Source of the DNA: Hoeflea marina
GTDB taxonomy: Bacteria > Pseudomonadota > Alphaproteobacteria > Rhizobiales > Rhizobiaceae
Length of the DNA: 64,000 bases
NCBI RefSeq assembly: GCF_003182275.1
Contig: NZ_QGTR01000001.1
Location: 1,390,606 to 1,454,605 of the forward strand
Reading direction: 5' to 3'
Shown: positions 58,838 to 64,000 of the stretch, piece after piece
Layout: the number at the start of each line of letters is the position of its first letter
How positions within the stretch are numbered: the stretch's first letter is position 1
The notes under the pieces: model-generated
Told to the model about the DNA's origin: nothing
Database searches by the model: none
What the model saw: the letters and a program-made list of their open reading frames with translations, nothing else
Position numbers and translations under genes: made by a program

Positions 58838-59736
58838 CGCGCAGCCTCCGTCCGCGCCATCAGCGCCGCCAGCGCGATGCCGGAGACGGCGTGCCAGATG
58901 CCCCAGAAGGCAGCCACCACCGCCATGCCGCCGAGCCCGCCGAAGAAGCCGAAGATCAGCACCAGGCCGAGGCCGGAATTCTGGATGCCGGTCTCGATGG
59001 TGACCGCCCGCCGGTCGTATTCGCTCAAGCCCGCAAGCCGCGCCGTCAGGTAGCCGCCGCCCAGCGCCAGCCCGTTGTGGACAAACACCAGCAGCGCCAC
59101 CGCGCCCGCATACTGCAGAAAGAAGCCCCAGTTCGCCATGAGCGCCAGCACGATGAAGGCGACGAAGATCGCCATCGACAGCCATTGCAGCGGCCTGCGC
59201 AGCTTCGCCGCCAGCTCAGGCCGGCGGGCATTGAGGAGAATGCCGAGCGCCAGCGGCAGGATCAGCATGAAGAACACGGTGACGGCGATCGACACCGGGT
59301 CGAGCGTGGTCGAGCGCAGGATCTCGCGCGTGGGTCCGTAGAGATTGCCCCAGAAGGCGATGTTGAGCGGCGTGATCAGCACCGCCGCCAGCGTCGCCAC
59401 CCCGGTCATCGACACCGACAGCGCCGAATTGCCGCCGGCCCGGTGAGTGATGAAATTGGAGATGTTGCCGCCCGGACAGGCGGCCACCAGGATCAGCCCC
59501 AGCGCGATCGACGGCCGCGGCGCCAGCACCAGCAGCATCAGATAGGTGAGCACCGGCAGCACGATGAACTGCGAGACCAGCCCGGTCACGAGCGGCTTCG
59601 GCGCCCGCAGCAGCATCCGGAAATCGGAGAGCTTGAGGTCGAGCGCGATGGCGAACATCACCACCGCGAGAATTCCGTTGAGCAGCATCAGGCTCGACGG
59701 CGAGAAGTTGAGCCTGATGGCGTCGATATCGGTCAT
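58834..59736 (-). CDS. Bile acid:sodium symporter family protein
   Basis: This 300-residue inner-membrane protein has about nine hydrophobic helices. The sodium-site regions typical of the BASS/ASBT family appear as ACPGGNISNFITHRAGGNSA and ETGIQNSGLGLVLIFGF. Bacterial members import bile acids, pantoate, 2-keto acids or other organic anions. ATG 59736 overlaps the monooxygenase stop by 4 nt (ATGA); the longer frame lies within that gene. It probably imports the compound handled by the operon. The ligand cannot be deduced. Confidence 0.88.
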   Translation of the reverse strand: MTDIDAIRLNFSPSSLMLLNGILAVVMFAIALDLKLSDFRMLLRAPKPLVTGLVSQFIVLPVLTYLMLLVLAPRPSIALGLILVAACPGGNISNFITHRAGGNSALSVSMTGVATLAAVLITPLNIAFWGNLYGPTREILRSTTLDPVSIAVTVFFMLILPLALGILLNARRPELAAKLRRPLQWLSMAIFVAFIVLALMANWGFFLQYAGAVALLVFVHNGLALGGGYLTARLAGLSEYDRRAVTIETGIQNSGLGLVLIFGFFGGLGGMAVVAAFWGIWHAVSGIALAALMARTEAAR

Positions 59737-61073
59737 TTGATCGCCCCGCCCAGTCGTTTGATCCATTTGCCCACTGCGGCGCGATAGCTGGCCTTGTCGA
59801 CATAATAGGCCATGCGCGGCAGCTTGAGATAGTTGACGCCGCCGGTCGCCCGCTCGAAGCCCCCGGCCTTCTCTGCCTTCAACGCCCGGGCGGCCGCCGT
59901 GTGCTGCGCCAGTCCCTTGATGTAGCGCGCCACCATCTCCGCCTGCTCGTGCCGACCCTGCCAGCCGAGACCCGAGGCCTCGACCATGCCGAGCACGAAA
60001 ACATCGTCACGGTCGGGATGCATGCAGTTGAGATATAGCTCTGGCGCGTCGCCTTTCCAGTTGATCAGCGCCCTGTCGATGAACGGATAGTGCAGCCGGT
60101 AGCCGGTGGCGAGCAGCACCAGGTCGTAGTCGGCCTGCGAGCCGTCCCTGAAATGCACCCTAGTGCCGTCGAAGCGCTCGATGTCGGGACGCACCCGGAT
60201 GTCGCCATGACCGGCATGGAACAGGATCAGCGAATTGACCACCGGATGGGATTCGTAGAGCTGGTAATCGGGCTTCGGAAACCCGTATTTCTGCGGATCG
60301 CCGACAAACCATTTGAGGATCATGCCGTCGATGCGGCGCTTGAGCCACATCGGCAGCCGGATCATCCCGCCCAGCGTATCGGCAGGCTTGCCGAAGATGT
60401 ATTTCGGCACGAAATGGTAGCCGCGGCGCATCGAGATGTCGCAGCTCGCGCCGTGATGGATGGCGTCGACGGCAATGTCGCAGCCGGAATTGCCGGCGCC
60501 CACCACCAGCACCCGCTTGCCGGAAAACTGCGCCGGCTCGCGGTAGCGGCTCGAATGCAGCATCTCGCCGCTGAACTCGCCCTTGAAGGCAGGAATGTTG
60601 GGCTCCGACAGCGTGCCGTTGGCAATCAGCACGCCGGCGAACACCGATGCCTTCTCCCTGCCGTCGGCCTGCCGCCAGCTGACACGCCAGCCCTCGCCGT
60701 CGCCGCCGAGCGGCACGCAGCTCAGCACCTCAACGCCGAACTCGAAATGGTCGCTGATGCCGAAACGCTCATCGAAGGACTGGAAATAGCGCTTGAGCTC
60801 CCGGTGCGACGGATATTCGGCGACTGCCGCATCCATCGGAAAATCGGTGAACTCGGTCATCGTCTTCGACGAGATCAGATGCGCCGTCTCGTACATGGTC
60901 GATTTCGGGCCGTCGATGTCCCACAGCCCGCCGACGTCGGAATGCAGCTCGAAGCCCCGGAACGGGATGCCCTGCTCGATGAGCAGCTTGGCCATCGCCA
61001 GGCCCATCGGCCCCGCGCCGATCAGGGCATAGCGGCCACGGTCGCCGGGTCCTTCCGCCGGATAGGTCTGCAT
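59733..61073 (-). CDS. Flavin-containing monooxygenase (NAD(P)/FAD-dependent)
   Basis: This 446-residue class B flavoprotein monooxygenase has the FAD motif YALIGAGPMGLAMAKLL near residue 15, the FMO fingerprint FSGEMLHSSRY, the NADPH motif VLVVGAGNSGCDIAVDA and the LLATGYRLHYPF signature. Such enzymes oxygenate soft nucleophiles or perform Baeyer-Villiger reactions on ketones. ATG 61073 follows GGGAGGGGAC. It leads the operon with symporter, epimerase and SDR. The perfect TetR-type palindrome at 61123 lies 50 bp upstream. Confidence 0.88.
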   Translation of the reverse strand: MQTYPAEGPGDRGRYALIGAGPMGLAMAKLLIEQGIPFRGFELHSDVGGLWDIDGPKSTMYETAHLISSKTMTEFTDFPMDAAVAEYPSHRELKRYFQSFDERFGISDHFEFGVEVLSCVPLGGDGEGWRVSWRQADGREKASVFAGVLIANGTLSEPNIPAFKGEFSGEMLHSSRYREPAQFSGKRVLVVGAGNSGCDIAVDAIHHGASCDISMRRGYHFVPKYIFGKPADTLGGMIRLPMWLKRRIDGMILKWFVGDPQKYGFPKPDYQLYESHPVVNSLILFHAGHGDIRVRPDIERFDGTRVHFRDGSQADYDLVLLATGYRLHYPFIDRALINWKGDAPELYLNCMHPDRDDVFVLGMVEASGLGWQGRHEQAEMVARYIKGLAQHTAAARALKAEKAGGFERATGGVNYLKLPRMAYYVDKASYRAAVGKWIKRLGGAIK

Positions 61074-61122
61074 GTCCACTTGTCCCCTCCCAGGCACCGG
61101 CCGGTTCCACCTCGGCTTAATA

Positions 61123-61138
61123 TTGTACGATCGTACAA
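61123..61138. promoter_or_regulatory. TetR operator between the monooxygenase and TetR genes
   Basis: TTGTACGATCGTACAA is a perfect 16-bp palindrome located 18 bp before the TetR start and 50 bp before the monooxygenase start. Its size and symmetry suit a TetR dimer. Confidence 0.8.
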
Positions 61139-61156
61139 AATAAGGCAAGGTGAGTC

Positions 61157-61861
61157 ATGACCGATTTGTCCTCCCCCGCCCCGACCCGCGAGCGGCCCCG
61201 CCGCCGCGCCCCCTCGAGGCGCGCGCTCGCCACGAATGCCGCCATCCTCGACGCCGCCGAACGGCTGTTCGCCGAACGCGGTTATGAAGGCGCTTCGGTG
61301 CGCGACATCGCGTCGGCAGCCGGCGCGCAGATCGCCTCTGTCGGCTTCCATCACGGCAGCAAGGCGGAGCTGTTCAGCCGCGTCGTCGAACGCCGCGCGG
61401 CGCATCTGTCGGATCTGCGTCTCAAGGCGTTGACCGATCTCAGGGCCGCGCCCGCCCCGCCGACGCTGGGCGCCCTGCTCTCGGCCTTCCTGCGCCCCTA
61501 TCTCGGTCTCGCCGGCGGAGGCGATCCGCAGTGGCTGGCCTATGCCAGGCTGGTGGCGATGGTCTCGGCGGATCAGCGCTGGCACGCGATTTCCGAGCGC
61601 TGTTTCGACCCGACGGTGGCGGAATTCCTGGCCGAGGTCGCAGCCCTCTTTCCGAAGGCCGAGCCGCGCGCGATCTCCACCGCCTTCGTCTTCTCCGTCG
61701 CCGCCATGCTGTCGCTGTCGACCTCGCAATGGCGCATCGAGGCGCTTGCCCCCCGCACAGGCAGTGGCGCGGGCGCGGCGCAAGGTGCCTCGATGGAGAT
61801 CCTTGCCGACGACCTCGTCCGCTTCTGCGAGGCCGGAATGCGCGCGGCATTGGAAGGCTGA
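61157..61861 (+). CDS. TetR family transcriptional regulator
   Basis: This 234-residue regulator has a basic N-terminal arm and the TetR helix-turn-helix (ILDAAERLFAERGYEGASVR, then DIASAAGAQIASVGFHHGSK). A helical ligand domain with a CerR/DUF1956-type feel follows (LGALLSAFLRPYLGLAGGGD). It is divergent from the monooxygenase operon with a palindrome in between, so autorepression and control of the operon are likely. Its stop directly abuts the DUF3422 stop (convergent). Confidence 0.9.
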   Translation: MTDLSSPAPTRERPRRRAPSRRALATNAAILDAAERLFAERGYEGASVRDIASAAGAQIASVGFHHGSKAELFSRVVERRAAHLSDLRLKALTDLRAAPAPPTLGALLSAFLRPYLGLAGGGDPQWLAYARLVAMVSADQRWHAISERCFDPTVAEFLAEVAALFPKAEPRAISTAFVFSVAAMLSLSTSQWRIEALAPRTGSGAGAAQGASMEILADDLVRFCEAGMRAALEG

Positions 61862-63145
61862 TCAGTCCCCGGTCTGGTCCTCGAGATCGTGCCTGCGCCT
61901 GACCGAGCGCACCGTCAGGAAGGTGAAGATGATCGCCACCGGCACGAACAGTCCGGTCAGCGTGCCGGCCTTGACCGGCAGGCCGTGGCCTTCGAGCGCC
62001 TTGGCGAGATAGCCGAACAGGCCGACGATGTAGTAGGAGATCGCCGCCACCGACAGGCCCTCGACCGTCTGCTGCATCCTCAATTGCAGCTTCACCCGCC
62101 GGTTCATCGAACCCAGGAGCGCAGAGTTCTGCCGCTCCAGCTCGACATCGATCCAGCTGCGCAAGAGGCCGGTGGCGCGCGCCATCTTGCGCGACAGGTT
62201 GGCCTGCCGCTCCTCGATCGACTGGCAGGTGCGCATCGCCGGCGCCAGCCGCCGCTCCAGGAACGAGCCCAGCGTCTCGCGCCCCGGCACGCTCACCTCG
62301 GTCAGCGTCTGGATGCGCTCGCGCACGATGTCGTAATAGGCGCGGCTGGCGCCGAAGCGGTAGAGGCTGAGCGCCGCATTGGCCTCGAGTTCGGCCGCCA
62401 GCCGGGTGATCTCGGAGAGCAGTTCGTCGGCGGTCTCGCGCGCGCCTGTCTTCATCTTCTGGGTGATCGAGGTCAGCCCGTCCTCGATGCGCCGGATCTC
62501 CGGCGACAGCGTGCGCGCCAGCGACAGGCCGAGAGTGGCGAGCGTCCGGTAGGTCTCGATGTCGAGCAGCCGCTGCACCACCGCGCCGCGCCCGGCCTCG
62601 GTCATGCCCTTGTCGATGACGAGGATCCTGGTCAACCCATCGCCGTCCTGGCGCAGGTCGCTGACGATCACCGCCTGGCCGGTCTTGATCTCGGAGTAGC
62701 ACAGGCTGGTCGCGTCGAACTGGCCGATGGCCGCGCGCGTCTCCTCGGAGTCCTCGCGGATCTCGAGCCGCACCCCGGAAATCAGGCTTCCGGGCGGGGA
62801 GAACTGGTCGCCGAAGGGGTGCATGTCCACCGCGTCGCCGAAATGCGCCGGTGCCGGGCAGTCCCAGAAATAGGTGGAGAATTCCGTGTGCCGCTCCCAG
62901 CGCAGCGTCCCCTGCCCCCAGGCCATGGAGAAATGGTTGGCCTCGCGGCCGGGCGGCGCCACCCCGCGCGAGCGCGCCAGTTCCGCCATCACCGCCGTGT
63001 CCACCACCGATCCGCCCTCGGTGAGGAAGGCGAGCTGGAAGATCACCCGCGACTTGCCGACCAGCGCATAGGGCCGCGAATGGATCTCGCCCAGCGCCTC
63101 GGCGCGCCCCGCCGCCTGCGGAAATGAAAACCTGCCCTTGGCCAA
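61862..63145 (-). CDS. DUF3422 family membrane protein
   Basis: This 427-residue protein matches DUF3422: EIHSRPYALVGKSRVIFQLA at the start, HTEFSTYFWDCPAPAHFGD in the first third and a long helical region (about 200-360). Two membrane helices close the chain (VAAISYYIVGLFGYLAKALE and GLFVPVAIIFTFLTVRSVRR). The family is common in alphaproteobacteria and has no assigned function. The architecture, a large cytosolic head with two C-terminal spans, recalls CorA-like or tethered coiled-coil proteins, but this is only a visual analogy. ATG 63145 is the family start. Confidence 0.88.
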   Translation of the reverse strand: MAKGRFSFPQAAGRAEALGEIHSRPYALVGKSRVIFQLAFLTEGGSVVDTAVMAELARSRGVAPPGREANHFSMAWGQGTLRWERHTEFSTYFWDCPAPAHFGDAVDMHPFGDQFSPPGSLISGVRLEIREDSEETRAAIGQFDATSLCYSEIKTGQAVIVSDLRQDGDGLTRILVIDKGMTEAGRGAVVQRLLDIETYRTLATLGLSLARTLSPEIRRIEDGLTSITQKMKTGARETADELLSEITRLAAELEANAALSLYRFGASRAYYDIVRERIQTLTEVSVPGRETLGSFLERRLAPAMRTCQSIEERQANLSRKMARATGLLRSWIDVELERQNSALLGSMNRRVKLQLRMQQTVEGLSVAAISYYIVGLFGYLAKALEGHGLPVKAGTLTGLFVPVAIIFTFLTVRSVRRRHDLEDQTGD

Positions 63146-63407
63146 GCCTTGTCCCCCATGCCCGCGCTATTAGTACGAAGCAAGTGGGGCCGGCGCAAAG
63201 GCCAAAACGTCGCGGCAGGTCGCGATCTGGATTTTCGGCGATGGCCGGGCGCCGGCACCCCCTGCCCCTACCCTCAGGGGTACGAGATTCACACATTCGG
63301 AGGGCCACCCGTGCTGTACTGGTTGTGCTGAGCACGGCAACAGGTCCGGTCGGCGGGCGGCAACATCCTGTGTACAAATGCCCCAGGACTGGAGGATGGG
63401 AGACGGT
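63146..63407. other. Spacer upstream of DUF3422, no gene seen
   Basis: It probably contains the DUF3422 promoter. No coding frame is supported; the short frames are shadows. To the right it merges into the repeat cluster at 63408-63627. Confidence 0.4.
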
Positions 63408-63431
63408 CGGGCGCGATGGTTTTCCTCCCCC
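63408..63431. repeat. Intergenic repeat family A, partial inverted copy
   Basis: This is the reverse complement of the GGGGGAGGAAAACCATCGCG part (24 bp in all) of the units at 13307 and 13554. The left part of the unit is missing. Confidence 0.7.
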
Positions 63432-63466
63432 GCACTCGATGGCTGGCGCCATTGCGACCGCCAAAG

Positions 63467-63503
63467 TACCCCCACCCTCAATCCCTCCCCTCAAGGGGGA
63501 GGG
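63467..63503. repeat. Intergenic repeat family B, inverted copy
   Basis: This reads TACCCCCACCCTCAATCCCT followed by CCCCTCAAGGGGGAGGG, the reverse of the unit at 13491 with a few changes in the linker. Confidence 0.7.
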
Positions 63504-63589
63504 AGGCTCTGCTCCGCGTGCGTGGCAGCATGCGGTCCAGCTTGGACAAGGCGGATCGACGGTCAATTGGCGGCAACGTAGCCTTGTCG

Positions 63590-63627
63590 CCCTCCCCCTT
63601 GAGGGGAGGGGTTAGGGGTGGGGGTAT
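63590..63627. repeat. Intergenic repeat family B, direct copy
   Basis: This 38-bp copy is identical to 13491-13528. It faces the inverted copy at 63467, so the two could form a large inverted repeat of about 160 bp. Confidence 0.75.
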
Positions 63628-63779
63628 CACTGGTTGCACAAGCAGGAACTGGCCTTGGACTGCATCAAAAAACCGGAGAGGTATCTTCAGTTAAAAGGAA
63701 ACAGAAATGCCGAAGCCGCGGAAGCGTTTCCCCGGCGCCGCCATGTGCCACCACACCGATGTGTGAATGCCGTAGCCCC

Positions 63780-64000
63780 CTATCCGAGCCGCAGCCGTGC
63801 CGCAACGCGCCAGTCCTCGATCGGGATCTCCTGGCCCGAGGCGGCCACGACGAGGCAATCGAAGCGGATCACCCGTCCTGCGCACCCCGCCACAAGGGGG
63901 GAGAATGGCATCGTGCGCGCGGCCCCACCCACGCCGAAAATCCGCGCGTGACTTTCGTCACCGACGGCCTGGGGCATTTCGCGTGCTTCCGACCAGAGGA
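63780..64000 (-). CDS. C-terminal part of an unidentified protein, cut by window edge
   Basis: The frame is open from the right edge to a stop at 63780, about 73 residues. It includes LWSEAREMPQAVGDESHARI and a C-terminal QEIPIEDWRVAARLRLG. Two in-frame methionines exist, but the frame continues without a stop to the edge, so this is probably the end of a longer gene. I recognise no family. Confidence 0.4.
   Translation of the reverse strand, partial: LWSEAREMPQAVGDESHARIFGVGGAARTMPFSPLVAGCAGRVIRFDCLVVAASGQEIPIEDWRVAARLRLG

Overview
The window is GC-rich DNA from an alphaproteobacterium, most likely a member of the Hyphomicrobiales (Rhizobiales) from a saline or host-associated habitat. This rests on the gene families present: ABC and TRAP uptake systems, an Ehu/Eut/Doe ectoine-utilisation cluster, a bkd operon under an Lrp-type regulator, a DUF3422 protein, and GC-rich intergenic palindromes. 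The species assignment is inference. Nothing resembles a prophage, tRNA, rRNA or CRISPR array. Most long alternative ORFs are GC-driven shadows of the genes listed.

Layout. (1) 1-9658: a truncated sugar-type ABC binding protein and a LacI regulator, then a LacI-controlled catabolic locus: Gfo/Idh/MocA dehydrogenase, CoA-transferase, enoyl-CoA hydratase and aldehyde dehydrogenase on the minus strand, and a divergent DUF993 aldolase-like gene. Two identical 16-bp operators lie between them. (2) 9796-13170: a diguanylate cyclase, a UPF0303 protein and a secreted beta-propeller protein, separated by repeat-filled spacers. (3) 13708-25637: an ectoine/hydroxyectoine uptake and degradation cluster with three departures from the textbook layout. 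The deacetylase is an ArgE-like M20 enzyme, no eutA is present, and the linked regulator is an FCD-type GntR protein rather than a MocR-type EnuR. (4) 25728-36558: a VOC/MarR pair, an 8.25-kb autotransporter with 216-bp tandem repeats, and an ArsR/SRPBCC pair. (5) 36807-41148: a 28-residue membrane protein, a tripartite TRAP transporter and a PgpA-like phosphatase. (6) 41896-47681: an acid-sugar (glucarate/galactarate-type) locus with GntR regulator, enolase-superfamily enzyme, TRAP transporter and KdgD. (7) 47838-55203: an Imm5-like orphan, then bkdR and the complete branched-chain 2-oxoacid dehydrogenase operon. A PIN toxin-antitoxin pair sits directly behind lpdV and is bracketed by an 81-bp duplication of the lpdV 3' end. 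(8) 55541-63145: a globin-coupled chemoreceptor, a four-gene flavin-monooxygenase operon under a divergent TetR gene, and DUF3422. The right edge carries repeats and a truncated gene.

The overall theme is import and oxidation of small organic compounds, each locus under its own local regulator with a recognisable operator. Neighbouring genes are often joined by ATGA, GTGA or TGATG overlaps, which indicates translational coupling. The most notable points are the variant ectoine pathway, the toxin-antitoxin islet with its regenerated lpdV end, the uncharacterised DUF993 pathway and the repeat-built autotransporter.
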